In this document: in pieces, positions 13,944-23,148 of the stretch
How positions within the stretch are numbered: position 1 is the stretch's first letter
Layout: each line of letters starts with the position of its first letter
Assembly (NCBI GenBank): GCA_916988195.3
Contig: CAKASQ030000017.1
Location: 125,406-189,405 of the forward strand
Source of the DNA: Oscillospiraceae bacterium
GTDB taxonomy: Bacteria; Bacillota; Clostridia; Oscillospirales; Oscillospiraceae
Direction: 5' to 3'
DNA length: 64,000 nucleotides
The notes under the pieces: model-generated
Database searches by the model: none
What the model saw: only the letters and a program-made list of their open reading frames with translations
Told to the model about the DNA's origin: nothing
Program-made: the position numbers and the translations under genes

Positions 13944-14720
13944 TCAGCCCAGCGCCACGTCCAGGACCATCATGACGCTGAACCCGGCGGCAAAGAAGAC
14001 CGTCGCGAGATTGGAGTGCTTTCCCTGCGACATTTCGGGGATCAGTTCTTCCACAACCACGTAGAGCATCGCGCCCGCGGCAAAGCTCAAAAGATACGGC
14101 AGCACCGGAATGACCAGCTGTGCGGCAAGAATCGTCAGCACCGCGCCGATCGGCTCGACAACGCCGGAGAGAACACCCCCGAGGAAGGCTCTCCCCTTCC
14201 TCTGCCCCTCGGCGCGAAGCGGCATGGAAATAATCGCGCCCTCCGGAAAGTTCTGAATCGCGATGCCGATGGACAGGGCCAGCGCACTTGCCGCCGTGAT
14301 CTGCGCGTTTTCTGCGAGAAAGCCCGCATACATCACGCCGACCGCCATGCCCTCCGGAATGTTATGCAGTGTGACGGCCAGCACCATCATGGTCGTGCGG
14401 GCGAGCTTACTTTTTGGGCCCTCGGCCTGCTCGCTTCCGAGATGCAGGTGTGGAATCAGATGGTCGAGCGCCAGCAAAAACAAAACGCCGAACCAGAAGC
14501 CGAAAAACGCCGGAACGAACGAGAGCTTTCCCATAGCCGCCGATTGCTCAATCGCCGGGATCAGAAGGCTCCAGATGGAGGCCGCCACCATCACGCCCGC
14601 GGCAAAGCCCGCCAACGAGCGCTGCACAAGATCGCCAAGCGATTTTTTCATGAAGAACACGCAGGCCGCGCCGGCCGTTGTGCCAAGAAATGGGATGAAT
14701 ATGCCAAGAAACGTCTGCAT
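13944..14720 (-). CDS. ZIP family metal transporter
   Basis: Imports divalent metals such as zinc, iron or manganese across the membrane. The 258 residues form about eight transmembrane helices with the metal-binding helices HNIPEGMAVGV (TM4) and QNFPEGAIISMP (TM5), and a short histidine segment LDHLIPHLHLG between TM3 and TM4. The length and order match ZupT/GufA-type proteins. GGAGACCCT precedes the ATG. It lies 17 bases after the ATC-hydrolase-like gene in the same operon. Confidence 0.85.
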   Translation of the reverse strand: MQTFLGIFIPFLGTTAGAACVFFMKKSLGDLVQRSLAGFAAGVMVAASIWSLLIPAIEQSAAMGKLSFVPAFFGFWFGVLFLLALDHLIPHLHLGSEQAEGPKSKLARTTMMVLAVTLHNIPEGMAVGVMYAGFLAENAQITAASALALSIGIAIQNFPEGAIISMPLRAEGQRKGRAFLGGVLSGVVEPIGAVLTILAAQLVIPVLPYLLSFAAGAMLYVVVEELIPEMSQGKHSNLATVFFAAGFSVMMVLDVALG

Positions 14721-14737
14721 AGGGTCTCCTTCCGGGG

Positions 14738-15439
14738 TTATCTATTTCTCCGGTAGCCCGCCTCGTCGCGGTACTCGGGGTGGCTTTTCAGATACGGGTC
14801 CTTATCGCCGCAGATGGTATAGTCACATTTGCAGCCGTTTGCGCAGGTCGTGGTCCGCACCAGCCGGGCATGAATCAGCTCCATGGACGCAAAATCGACG
14901 TTACACAGGGCGGGCATGATGTCTGTCATACCATGTTTGATGGCAAACTCCGCCGCCGGGCAGGCCGTAAATTCATAGTAGATGGGCTTATCCTTCTCAA
15001 ATGGCGCAACCGTCATTTCGTAATCGTGCCACGTATCGCAGAGCGCCTTTGCCCGCGTAAACGCCTTGTACATGAGTCTTCTGAAAAACGGCTTGTTACA
15101 GTCCACAAATTTTAATCTGCGGAAGGACGGCAGAATCAGGTTTTCCTCCATCTGCTCGATCTCGCGGAACGACGTGACGGCCTTACACGCCACGTAATAG
15201 CTCAGGATCGCAATGCAGTCGTACGTACCGCCCGCACCGTTGTGGAAATTCTTTCTCCCGCCGAGGTCGGTGCGCCAGTCGGAGAGGGACTCGACATACT
15301 GCCGCTGTACCTTCTCCCAGACAGCCTCCCGTTCTGCTTCCGGATAGTGAAGCGCGATTTTGGCGCGGATTTCCTTCTTGCACGGCTTGGAATACAACAC
15401 ATGGCACGTGCGGTCAAATTGAAGTTCTTTGTCTTTCAT
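14738..15439 (-). CDS. L-2-amino-thiazoline-4-carboxylate hydrolase-like protein
   Basis: The 233-residue protein has the family's C-terminal signature: YYEFTACPAAEFAIKHGMTD, IMPALCNVDFASMELIHARL, and TTTCANGCKCDYTICGDK, with conserved Cys, His and Asp. The family name comes from the enzyme that opens L-2-amino-thiazoline-4-carboxylate; most members are uncharacterised. Two in-frame ATG codons are close together; the second is 7 bases after GGAGGGA and was chosen. An intact paralogue of the frameshifted gene at 13276-13901, it stands between an alpha/beta hydrolase and a ZIP transporter. Confidence 0.7.
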   Translation of the reverse strand: MKDKELQFDRTCHVLYSKPCKKEIRAKIALHYPEAEREAVWEKVQRQYVESLSDWRTDLGGRKNFHNGAGGTYDCIAILSYYVACKAVTSFREIEQMEENLILPSFRRLKFVDCNKPFFRRLMYKAFTRAKALCDTWHDYEMTVAPFEKDKPIYYEFTACPAAEFAIKHGMTDIMPALCNVDFASMELIHARLVRTTTCANGCKCDYTICGDKDPYLKSHPEYRDEAGYRRNR

Positions 15440-15487
15440 ATGCATTTCCCTCCAGACTGCGGTTCTCCTGCCCGAATGCAGCGCGCT

Positions 15488-16246
15488 TCATTCGGCCTCG
15501 TCCGTCATGATGCTCCGCAGCATAGCAGCATATTTTTCCGAGTCGGCGGTCATCCGGCCGCAGTGGGCATAGCCCGGCCAGATCCCGAGCTTTGCTTCGG
15601 GGTATTTCGCGGGAAGAAGCTTTTTGCACTGCTTCAGATCGGAGTCCTTTTCGCCGTATGCGAACACGCAGCGCTTTTGCATTTCCGGCGCTAAATCCGG
15701 AAGGTCGACATAGGCGCAGTCATGAATAATATTGCGGATGCTCGTTTCGTTTACGGCGATGAACCGTTTCGCCATGGCCGGTCCGGCGGTCTCGCCGTAG
15801 ATTTCGCTCATCTTCCGACGGGAGAGCTCTGGGTCCTTGACGGCCTTACGGTGCTTGGACAAAAAGACTCGCGTCAGCATAAAGCACAGAAGCGGCGCGC
15901 GCTCATAAAAGCTGACGCCCTCAAAAAAGATGTGGTCGAAGGTCAGGTCCTCAAACTTCAGCAGCTCAAACAGCACCACACCGCCAAGCGACGCGCCGAA
16001 GCCAAGCTGCAAATGCGTGCAATTTTGCTCGACCAGATAATCGTGAATTGCTTTTGCCTCTTCCCATGCACTGTGGTACGTCTCCCCTGCCGCCGCTCCG
16101 TGGGACGACAGATCCGGGAGAAAGCAATGGACGCTGTCTCCCCAAAAACGCGTGACGCACAGCTCGATCCCCTCCGCCGAAGAGAGCATCGGGTGGATGA
16201 GAAGCGCCGCGGCTTCCGCAGTCTTATTTCGTTCAATCATTTTCAT
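15488..16246 (-). CDS. alpha/beta hydrolase (second of a pair)
   Basis: The 252-residue protein has the nucleophile elbow GFGASLGGVV, a strand-turn typical of the fold near the N-terminus (AALLIHPMLSSAEG), and the C-terminal histidine in WPGYAHCGRM. The acid is probably in YGEKDSDL. The substrate is unknown. Its ATG overlaps the stop of the paralogous hydrolase gene upstream (ATGA), so the two are translationally coupled and may act as a pair. Confidence 0.75.
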   Translation of the reverse strand: MKMIERNKTAEAAALLIHPMLSSAEGIELCVTRFWGDSVHCFLPDLSSHGAAAGETYHSAWEEAKAIHDYLVEQNCTHLQLGFGASLGGVVLFELLKFEDLTFDHIFFEGVSFYERAPLLCFMLTRVFLSKHRKAVKDPELSRRKMSEIYGETAGPAMAKRFIAVNETSIRNIIHDCAYVDLPDLAPEMQKRCVFAYGEKDSDLKQCKKLLPAKYPEAKLGIWPGYAHCGRMTADSEKYAAMLRSIMTDEAE

Positions 16247-17040
16247 TTGTGTTCCTCCCCTTCTGTCCGTTCGGTCAGAAATTCCTCCGCGTACCGGCAA
16301 AATTCCTCCGGATGGATGATCACCAGCTCCGCGTGCGCCATGTTTGGAATCTCCCGGAGTTCGATTTGCGGGAAATAGCGCGTTAGAAAGCGGATGTTAT
16401 TCTTCCGGTCTTTCTTCTCTTCCGCGCCGTACCAATAGGCAAGCTTCGTGCCGCTCGCGGCAGGCTTATCCGGAAGGGCATAATTGTTGCCCGACCAGAA
16501 GATGCTGCGGATGGTCCGGTCGGAATAGGTTTTAAGATACTGTTCCATCGCGTCGTACTCCTTGACGGGATCATGCCCCGGAAGGGTGAAGCGCTCCGGT
16601 GGAAAGGCCGCCTCCAGAATTTTTCGGCTTCCCGCCACGAGCTTAAACGCCAGCACATCGCGCGCCAAAATGAGTCTTCGCACCAAATACGGAAGTTGAT
16701 ACGGGGTAATCCCGCCGTCAATGGCCGCGCGGGCGACCGGGATTTTCCCAAGCGCCAGAAAGCGGGTCAGGCACGCACCGCCAAGCGAGCATCCATAGGC
16801 CGCGTCCAGCCGGGAAATCTCCCGGCTTTTCAGGTACTTTACGACCTCATCCACGGTTTGCTCCACGGAGGTAAAGTCCCCCGGATACTCGGGCTGATGG
16901 CCGTCAAAAACCGCCTGAAGCACGTGCCACGTTTTTGAAAGCAGGGCGATGGTCTCGGCAAACGCCCAGACGGGCTCCGCCGTACAGGGAAAGAACAAAA
17001 GCGTCCGCGCCTGCGCCTGCCCATGCTCCAGAATTACCAC
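16243..17040 (-). CDS. alpha/beta hydrolase (first of a pair)
   Basis: First gene of the operon, 265 residues, starting at GTG after GGAGGTATGAACT. The nucleophile elbow is YGCSLGGACL and the likely catalytic histidine is in IPNMAHAELV; YWYGAEEKKD resembles the acid loop. It is related to its downstream neighbour in layout, with a lid region rich in aromatic residues. Substrate unknown. Confidence 0.75.
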   Translation of the reverse strand: MVILEHGQAQARTLLFFPCTAEPVWAFAETIALLSKTWHVLQAVFDGHQPEYPGDFTSVEQTVDEVVKYLKSREISRLDAAYGCSLGGACLTRFLALGKIPVARAAIDGGITPYQLPYLVRRLILARDVLAFKLVAGSRKILEAAFPPERFTLPGHDPVKEYDAMEQYLKTYSDRTIRSIFWSGNNYALPDKPAASGTKLAYWYGAEEKKDRKNNIRFLTRYFPQIELREIPNMAHAELVIIHPEEFCRYAEEFLTERTEGEEHK

Positions 17041-17154
17041 AGTTCATACCTCCGATACGCTGTTAAGCTCCTCTAACTCAAGGTCGCGAACACCGGTTAG
17101 ATAGCATTAACCAGCACGCACAAGAAAACGGCTCTCCGCCGTAGACTCAGTCTT

Positions 17155-17183
17155 ATGGTAGCAAAAAGTCTGTTCCCTGTCAA
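17155..17183 (-). promoter_or_regulatory. promoter of the hydrolase operon
   Basis: On the minus strand TTGACA (17183-17178), 17-base spacer, TACCAT (17160-17155). It leaves a leader of about 105 bases before the GTG start. Confidence 0.7.
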
Positions 17184-17232
17184 GCGGCCGAATCTGTCTT
17201 CGCCTTGCAGCCAAACACACCAAACGCAAACA

Positions 17233-17258
17233 TGCGCCCGGAGGATTCTCCGGGCGCA
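17233..17258 (-). terminator. terminator after ftsZ
   Basis: TGCGCCCGGAG and CTCCGGGCGCA form a perfect 11-bp stem with a 4-base loop, 6 bases past the ftsZ stop. The tail (TGTTTGCGTTT) is only moderately T-rich. Confidence 0.7.
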
Positions 17259-17263
17259 CCATT

Positions 17264-18346
17264 TTAGTCCTTATTGAAAATCTTGAAAATTTCGTCGATG
17301 TCGTCAATGTCCTCGACGGCTGCACTCTTGGCCTTTTCGCTGGCCGCGGAGTACGCGCCGATCTTGGTGGCGGGCTGCTGCGGCTGCTGGTTCTTCTTGT
17401 CGTCGAAGCCGGTTGCAATGACGGTCACGCGCATCTCGTCTTCGAGATCATCGTCGCACGCTGCGCCGAAGATGATGTTCGCGTCGGGGTTCGCGGCCTC
17501 CATGACGATGTTCGCGGCTGTTTCCACATCGTCGAGTCCGAGCTCAGAAGAGCCCGTGATGTTGATGAGCACGCCCGTCGCGCCGTTGATGGACGTTTCG
17601 AGCAGCGGGCTCGAGACAGCAGCCATCGCGGCCTGCTCTGCCTTGTCGCGGCCGGAAGCCGTGCCAACGCCCATGTGCGCGTGGCCCGCGTCCTTCATGA
17701 TGGCAGAAACGTCGGCAAAGTCGAGGTTGATGATCACGTGCTCAGAGTATGCAACCAGCTCGGAGATGGAGCTGACAGCCTGCTTCAAAACGTCGTCCGC
17801 GATACCGAAGGCGTTGGCAAAGGTGATCTTCTGGTCCGTGACAAATTTCAGGCGGTCGTTCGGGATGATGATCAGGGAGTCTACCTTATCGGAAAGGTTC
17901 GCAATGCCGCCCTCTGCCTGCCGCATACGGTTCGCGCCTTCAAACTTGAAAGGCTTCGTCACAACGCCGACCGTCAGAATGCCCTTGTCGTGCGCCAGCT
18001 GCGCGATGATCGGAGCCGCGCCCGTTCCCGTGCCGCCGCCCATACCGGCGGTGATGAAGACCATGTCGGTATCCTCCAGCACCTGCGCGATAGCGTTTTT
18101 GGATTCTTCGGCAGACTTCTGGCCGATTTCGGGCTTAGAGCCAGCGCCCATGCCGCCGGTCAGCTTTTCGCCGATCTGGATTTTGTTCTTGCAGGTCGAC
18201 TTGTTCAGATCCTGCTTATCGGTATTGATTGCGACAAACTCAACGCCCTGTACGCCGGACGCAATCATTCTGTTGATAACGTTATTGCCGGCGCCGCCGA
18301 CGCCGATGACTTTAATCTTAACAACCTTTTCTGTTAAATCTGCCAT
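17264..18346 (-). CDS. ftsZ: cell division protein FtsZ
   Basis: Tubulin-like GTPase that forms the division ring. The 360 residues include VIGVGGAGNNVINRMI at the start, the tubulin signature GGGTGTGAAP (about residue 110), and a C-terminal tail ending DIDDIDEIFKIFNKD, the acidic and hydrophobic peptide that binds FtsZ partners. The start follows AGGAGGAAGACAA; an upstream in-frame extension has no such site. It is the last gene of the dcw cluster and has its own promoter. ftsA is not next to it; membrane anchoring may rely on another protein such as SepF encoded elsewhere. Confidence 0.98.
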   Translation of the reverse strand: MADLTEKVVKIKVIGVGGAGNNVINRMIASGVQGVEFVAINTDKQDLNKSTCKNKIQIGEKLTGGMGAGSKPEIGQKSAEESKNAIAQVLEDTDMVFITAGMGGGTGTGAAPIIAQLAHDKGILTVGVVTKPFKFEGANRMRQAEGGIANLSDKVDSLIIIPNDRLKFVTDQKITFANAFGIADDVLKQAVSSISELVAYSEHVIINLDFADVSAIMKDAGHAHMGVGTASGRDKAEQAAMAAVSSPLLETSINGATGVLINITGSSELGLDDVETAANIVMEAANPDANIIFGAACDDDLEDEMRVTVIATGFDDKKNQQPQQPATKIGAYSAASEKAKSAAVEDIDDIDEIFKIFNKD

Positions 18347-18415
18347 TTGTCTTCCTCCTATGTAGAAACCAGCTGTTTTCCGGCTCATTGCATACTTCAA
18401 GATTTTATCCAGTCT

Positions 18416-18444
18416 ATTCTATCTCGAAAACCGGCTGCGGTCAA
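18416..18444 (-). promoter_or_regulatory. ftsZ promoter
   Basis: On the minus strand TTGACC (18444-18439), 17-base spacer, TAGAAT (18421-18416), in the 155-base gap between ftsQ and ftsZ. Confidence 0.7.
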
Positions 18445-18501
18445 TAGAAATCGCGCAAAAAAGAAGGATTTTCTGTCGAAGACAGCCCTCAAATCGCGCC
18501 G

Positions 18502-19293
18502 TCAGGCCTTCGGATGGAATTTTGCGCGGTTCGCTTCGCTGAGTGTCAGGTCGATCGTGCCCGCCTGGAAGTCGCTGAGCTGCTCTAAAATTGCCTGCAA
18601 GTACTGCACCTTATAGGCAAGGCGGTCGCTGCTGCCGAGGTCAATTTCATACCGGTCGTCATACTGCACGACCATATCATATTCCTTTTCCACGTTCACG
18701 CTCGCCACATGCTCTAAAATCCCCGTCCCGTCGAGCTCGGAGAAAAGCGTCAGCACCGCATCCAGCGTCGTCTGGTTGACGGCCGTAACGGTCTGACCGG
18801 CGGTCGGGTTATTGAGCGTCACGCCGATGATCTGCGGATACTCCTCCATAATCGACGCGTCGATGCGCTCGAGCGCCTTTCCCGAGGGGCTGATGAGCCA
18901 GACGGTATTCGTATCCGTCTGCGCGGCGAAAACGAGCTGGCTTTCCTTCACGGAGATGACCACCGTATCGGGAAGCACCCGCCCCACGCTCACCTGATCG
19001 ACATACGGAAGCGCCGCCTTGACGTTTCCGGCCACACGCGCGCGGCTCACGGTGAGCAGGTTGTCTCCAAGCTCAAGGCCAGAGGCCTCCATGATCTTCT
19101 CCGACGAGTAGATCGTATTTCCTTGCACCTCGACGCGCCCGACCTTGAAGAAAATCGCAACGCCAAATACCACTGCCGCGACCACCGCCGCCATGATGAG
19201 AAGCTTTGCGCCCATACCGCTGCCGGTGCTTACCGGGCGGCGCTGTGCCGATGGACGGCGCGCAGGCGCGCGGGATCTGTTCGTTCGTTTCAT
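18502..19293 (-). CDS. ftsQ: cell division protein FtsQ/DivIB
   Basis: Divisome protein that bridges FtsL/FtsB and the septal wall synthases. The 263 residues have a basic, Arg/Pro-rich cytoplasmic tail (1-28), one transmembrane helix (about 29-48), and an extracellular POTRA domain starting FKVGRVEVQGNTIYSSEKIM, followed by the FtsQ domain (PDTVVISVKESQLVFA; YPQIIGV). The length and order fit the family. It is encoded after murA and before ftsZ, as in other Firmicutes clusters. Confidence 0.88.
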   Translation of the reverse strand: MKRTNRSRAPARRPSAQRRPVSTGSGMGAKLLIMAAVVAAVVFGVAIFFKVGRVEVQGNTIYSSEKIMEASGLELGDNLLTVSRARVAGNVKAALPYVDQVSVGRVLPDTVVISVKESQLVFAAQTDTNTVWLISPSGKALERIDASIMEEYPQIIGVTLNNPTAGQTVTAVNQTTLDAVLTLFSELDGTGILEHVASVNVEKEYDMVVQYDDRYEIDLGSSDRLAYKVQYLQAILEQLSDFQAGTIDLTLSEANRAKFHPKA

Positions 19294-19356
19294 AGTTTCC
19301 TATCTCCTGAAGAGGCAAACCGTTTTCGCGCGTTCTTGCAAAGCACGCGGTCATTA

Positions 19357-20637
19357 TTACGTATTATACACGAAAGGCGCTGGAATATCTACACTTTTTA
19401 TGGCAGCGCCGAGATTTTTCAGATTCTGCTCCAGATTTTCATACCCGCGCGCCAGATGCGAAAGGCCAAGAACCTCGCTTTCGCCCTCCGCCAGTAAGCC
19501 GGCCGTAATCAGGGCCGCCGCGCCGCGCAGGTCTTCGGCACGCAGCATCGCGCCATGAAGATGGGCTACGCCCCGCACGCGCGCCGTTTTTCCCGAAAGC
19601 ACGATATCCGCCCCGAGCTTTTGCAGTTCCGGCACATGCAGAAAGCGCCGTTCAAACACAGTTTCCTGAAACACGCTCTCCCCCTTTGCCCGCAGAACTG
19701 CCGCCATCAGAATCGCCTGCGCGTCGGTCGGAAAGCCCGGATAGGGCGCGGTCGTGACGGGAGAGACAGCGGTGAGCTTCCCGCTGCTTTTGAGCGCAAT
19801 CTCGCTTCCGTCGCAGTTGATCTCGCAGCCCGCTTCGCGCAATCGCTCAATCACAGGCGCAAGCAGCCGCCCATCGCACCTTTGCAGTTCGACCTCGCCG
19901 CCGCATCCCGCTGCCATGCAGAGATACGTCGCGGTCTCAATACGGTCCGGTAGGATCGTATACGTCGCGCCGTGGAGCTTTTTGACTCCGCGGATGGTGA
20001 TATCGCCCGACCCTGCGCCCCGGATATCTGCGCCCGCTGCGCGGAGAAAGCCGATCAGATCGGTGATTTCCGGCTCTCGCGCCGCGCCGTGCAGCGTAAC
20101 GGTCCCGTTCATAAGCGCGCAGGCCAGAAGCAGATTTTCCGTCGCGCCAACGCTTGGGATCGACAGAAAAATATCTCCATCCCGCCGCTCGCGCCACGCG
20201 GCCTGCAAAATCCCCTTCTCAAAGCGAAACCTTGCGCCGAGCTTTGCGAGCGACTTTACATGCAGATCGATCGGCCGCTCTCCCAACGGGCACCCGCCCG
20301 GAAGCGCCAGCTCCGCTTTGCCGCATCTGGCAAGAAGCGCGCCCAGAAACAGAATCGACGAGCGCATTTTTCCGGCCAGCCGCTTTTCCACGCGGAATTT
20401 TGAGAGGCCGGAAGCGTCAATACAGAGCGTGCTCCCCTCCCGGCGCGTTTTGCAGCCGAGGCTCTCCAGAATCGCGAGCGCCGTCCGAACGTCTTCAATG
20501 TCCGGGCAGTTATGTAGCACACACGGCGAAGTGCACAGACAGCATGCCGCCAGAACCGGCAGCACGCTGTTTTTTGCGCCGTGTATCCGGACGGTTCCCG
20601 AAAGGCGGGCTCCGCCGGTGATCAGAAGCTTTTTCAT
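19357..20637 (-). CDS. murA: UDP-N-acetylglucosamine 1-carboxyvinyltransferase
   Basis: Catalyses the first committed step of peptidoglycan synthesis, adding enolpyruvate to UDP-GlcNAc. The 426 residues include the KNSVLP motif near the N-terminus (Lys-Asn of the active site), the flexible loop with the catalytic cysteine PGGCPLGERPIDLH (the target of fosfomycin), and the C-terminal RFLHVPEL and DLRGAAALITAGL segments. The start chosen is the ATG 7 bases after GGAGG; an ATG six bases upstream is too near that site. It stands in the cluster between murG and ftsQ. Confidence 0.95.
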   Translation of the reverse strand: MKKLLITGGARLSGTVRIHGAKNSVLPVLAACCLCTSPCVLHNCPDIEDVRTALAILESLGCKTRREGSTLCIDASGLSKFRVEKRLAGKMRSSILFLGALLARCGKAELALPGGCPLGERPIDLHVKSLAKLGARFRFEKGILQAAWRERRDGDIFLSIPSVGATENLLLACALMNGTVTLHGAAREPEITDLIGFLRAAGADIRGAGSGDITIRGVKKLHGATYTILPDRIETATYLCMAAGCGGEVELQRCDGRLLAPVIERLREAGCEINCDGSEIALKSSGKLTAVSPVTTAPYPGFPTDAQAILMAAVLRAKGESVFQETVFERRFLHVPELQKLGADIVLSGKTARVRGVAHLHGAMLRAEDLRGAAALITAGLLAEGESEVLGLSHLARGYENLEQNLKNLGAAIKSVDIPAPFVYNT

Positions 20638-20691
20638 CCTCATTCCTCCGCATTCCGGGTAATTTCTCCCCATCCTATGCGAAGGAAGCCG

Positions 20692-21828
20692 TTATCGTGA
20701 TTGGATGAGCTCGAGCGCCGTCTCGTAAATGCGCTGTGCGGAGTCGACGACTGCGAGACTCGATGCTGCCTGGCGCATCGACTTTGTGCGCTCGGTGTCG
20801 GCCAGAATTTCCCGCGCCGTGTCAAACAGGAGCTTGCCGCTGCATCCGGTCTCCGGCACAACAACAGCAGCGCCGCGCCCCTGCAGGACCATCGCGTTTT
20901 TCTCCTGATGGTTGTTCGTCACATTGGGGCTCGGTACCATAATGCACGGCAGCGCGCTCGCGCAGACCTCGCTGATTGTTGCGGCGCCCGCGCGGCAAAT
21001 AATCAAGTCCGCAGCCGCCATGGCAGTCGGCATGTTGAAAATATACTCGCGCATGTCAATGGCCGGGTGCTTCGAAAGATCCAGGCCAAGGTCCTTCACA
21101 TACTGCGGCATCCAGCGCCAGCCAAACGAGCCCGTCGCATGCAGATGCTGGAACGGCTCTCCGGCCTCCGCCTCGCACTTCATGAACTCCGCGATCTTCT
21201 TGTTCATCTCCCGCGCGCCGAGGCTTCCCCAGCATGAGACGATGAACGGCCGCTCGTCAAGTCCCAGCTTTTCGCGCGCGGCCTGACGGCGGGTGTACAA
21301 GAATTCCTCGCGCACGGGCGTACCCGTGACGACGACCTTGTTGGGGTCATGGTAAGAAGACCGGCTGTCTTCAAACGAGACCATGATCCGGTCCATATAT
21401 TTTTCCACCATCCGGGTCGTTAACCCCGGAACGGCGTTCGATTCGTGTACCATGGTCGGAATCGAGAGTCTTGCGCCCTCCCGGAGGGCCGGGAAGCTCG
21501 CGTAGCCGCCGGTTCCGATGACGATATCGGGGCGGAACTCCGTGAGGATTCTATGTACCTTCCGCCGGGACTGCGTTAGATGCGCCGCCGTCTCAATATT
21601 ATGGGCGATGGCGCTGGGGGTGAGCTTGCGCTGGAAGTTGGAAATTTTTAGCGTTTCAAGCCGGAAGCCCTCGCGCGGGACGATCTTGTTTTCCATCCCG
21701 TCTTCCGCGCCGATAAATAAAATGTTGCAGCCGGGCTGACGCTGCTCAAACAGCCGCGCCACCGCAATCGCGGGGTAAATGTGTCCGCCCGTGCCGCCGC
21801 AGGTAAAGACGATGTTCACGAATGGCAT
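20692..21828 (-). CDS. murG: UDP-GlcNAc:lipid I N-acetylglucosaminyltransferase
   Basis: Makes lipid II on the inner face of the membrane. The glycine-rich GGTGGHIYPAIAVA motif opens the N-terminal domain, and the C-terminal domain has the donor-binding CRAGAATISEVCASALPCIM and VTNNHQEKNAM. It has 378 residues, about the usual length. The ATG taken follows AAGGGACGGAGGC; a GTG nine bases further (NIVFTCGG) is a possible alternative with better spacing to GGAGG. Two perfect 9-bp hairpins (21862-21883 and 21907-21928) lie in the gap to ftsW. Confidence 0.96.
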   Translation of the reverse strand: MPFVNIVFTCGGTGGHIYPAIAVARLFEQRQPGCNILFIGAEDGMENKIVPREGFRLETLKISNFQRKLTPSAIAHNIETAAHLTQSRRKVHRILTEFRPDIVIGTGGYASFPALREGARLSIPTMVHESNAVPGLTTRMVEKYMDRIMVSFEDSRSSYHDPNKVVVTGTPVREEFLYTRRQAAREKLGLDERPFIVSCWGSLGAREMNKKIAEFMKCEAEAGEPFQHLHATGSFGWRWMPQYVKDLGLDLSKHPAIDMREYIFNMPTAMAAADLIICRAGAATISEVCASALPCIMVPSPNVTNNHQEKNAMVLQGRGAAVVVPETGCSGKLLFDTAREILADTERTKSMRQAASSLAVVDSAQRIYETALELIQSR

Positions 21829-21861
21829 GCCTCCGTCCCTTGTGTCCGAAACCTCGTAGCG

Positions 21862-21928
21862 TTTCGTGTCCGCAGACACGAAATCAAATAAAAATCCATG
21901 TTATCCGAAAGAAGCATCAGCTTCTTTC
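21862..21928 (-). other. two hairpins between ftsW and murG
   Basis: GAAAGAAGC-ATCA-GCTTCTTTC (21907-21928) and TTTCGTGTC-CGCA-GACACGAAA (21862-21883) each have perfect 9-bp stems. Neither has a direct T-run on the minus strand, though ATTTTTATTT lies between them. They may process or attenuate the dcw transcript. Confidence 0.45.
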
Positions 21929-21933
21929 ACAGC

Positions 21934-23118
21934 TTAAAGCAGTTTATTATCGTTCTGCCGCGAAACGCTCAGAATCAGTCCAACCTCAAAGAGCTGGATG
22001 AGAAGCGCCGTGCCGCCATAAGAGAAAAACGGCAGCGAAATACCAGTCGCGGGCAGGAAGTTTGTCACAACGCCGATGTTCAAAAACACCTGCAAGGCAA
22101 GATGCGTTGTGAGTCCCGCCGCCATAAGCGCGCCGAAGCGGTCCCTCGCGTGCATCGCGATCCAGTAGCCCCGGATGATGAGCAGCATGAAAAGAACCAA
22201 CACCACCATCGCGCCCACAAAGCCAAGCTCCTCGCAGAGAATCGGGAAAATGTAGTCGTTGTGCTCCTCGGGAAGGTAAAGATATTTCTGCCGGCTGCGT
22301 CCGAGGCCGAGCCCCATGAGCCCGCCCGAGCCGATGGCATAGAGCGACTGCAAAATCTGATAGCCGTCTCCCGCCGGGTCGGAGGCCGGGTCGCGCCACG
22401 CCGTCACGCGCGCACTCGCGTAGCCCATGAACTTGAGGTACAAAAATGCGAACACGCCGACCGCAATCGCGCCGTAACCGAACCATTTGAGGTCCGTGCC
22501 GCCGAGGAACATCATGGACGCGCCGATGGTAAGAAGAATCAGGATGCACGAAAAATGCTTTTCGAGCGCGACCAGCCCGCAGATGACGAGCAGAATCAGC
22601 GCAAACGGCACCACACCGTAGCGGAAGGTCTGCATCTTCTCGCGGTAGGTCGACATGAGCGTCGCAAACGTCAGAACGATCGCAACCTTCGCCAGCTCCG
22701 AGGGCTGGAACGAGGTAAAGCCAATCCAGATCCAGCGCTTCGCGCCGCCCTCCTCCGTGCCGAAAATCGGGACGAGCAGCAGAAAGAACACCGTCACCGC
22801 CAGCACGATGAACGACACGCTTCGCCAGAGCTGATAGTTGATGCGCGAGACGAAGAGCATCCCGCCGATGCCGAGCACGGCAAAAATCGCCTGCCGGGCA
22901 AAATAGTACGTGGAGTTTCCCTCTTTAAAGTAGGCTCTTGCGTAGCTCGACGAGAAGACCATAATGACGCCGATGGTCACAAGCAGCACCACCAGCACCA
23001 GAAACGGAAGATCGAGCAGTCCCCGTTCGTCCATCATAACGCTGCCGTCCTTGTTTCTTCGGACGGGCAGGCGCTCTCCCTGTGTGCTGATGATGGCGGG
23101 ATTTGAGCCGTTTGCCAT
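21934..23118 (-). CDS. ftsW: peptidoglycan glycosyltransferase FtsW
   Basis: SEDS-family polymerase that works with the septal class B PBP. The 394 residues have about ten membrane helices; family signatures seen are FQPSELAK, the large extracellular loop with SRQKYLYLPEEHNDYIFPIL, and LPFFSYGGTALL at the end. A cytoplasmic N-terminus of about 30 residues (RNKDGSVMMDERGLLD) precedes TM1. AAAGGAGCTTTCC precedes the ATG. murD, which often precedes ftsW, is absent here. Confidence 0.96.
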   Translation of the reverse strand: MANGSNPAIISTQGERLPVRRNKDGSVMMDERGLLDLPFLVLVVLLVTIGVIMVFSSSYARAYFKEGNSTYYFARQAIFAVLGIGGMLFVSRINYQLWRSVSFIVLAVTVFFLLLVPIFGTEEGGAKRWIWIGFTSFQPSELAKVAIVLTFATLMSTYREKMQTFRYGVVPFALILLVICGLVALEKHFSCILILLTIGASMMFLGGTDLKWFGYGAIAVGVFAFLYLKFMGYASARVTAWRDPASDPAGDGYQILQSLYAIGSGGLMGLGLGRSRQKYLYLPEEHNDYIFPILCEELGFVGAMVVLVLFMLLIIRGYWIAMHARDRFGALMAAGLTTHLALQVFLNIGVVTNFLPATGISLPFFSYGGTALLIQLFEVGLILSVSRQNDNKLL

Positions 23119-23148
23119 GGAAAGCTCCTTTCTGAGATCAAGCTCCGG

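Noticed and set aside
21898-23106. 402-residue open frame on the plus strand
   Set aside because: Antisense to ftsW, highly charged low-complexity product, no ribosome binding site.
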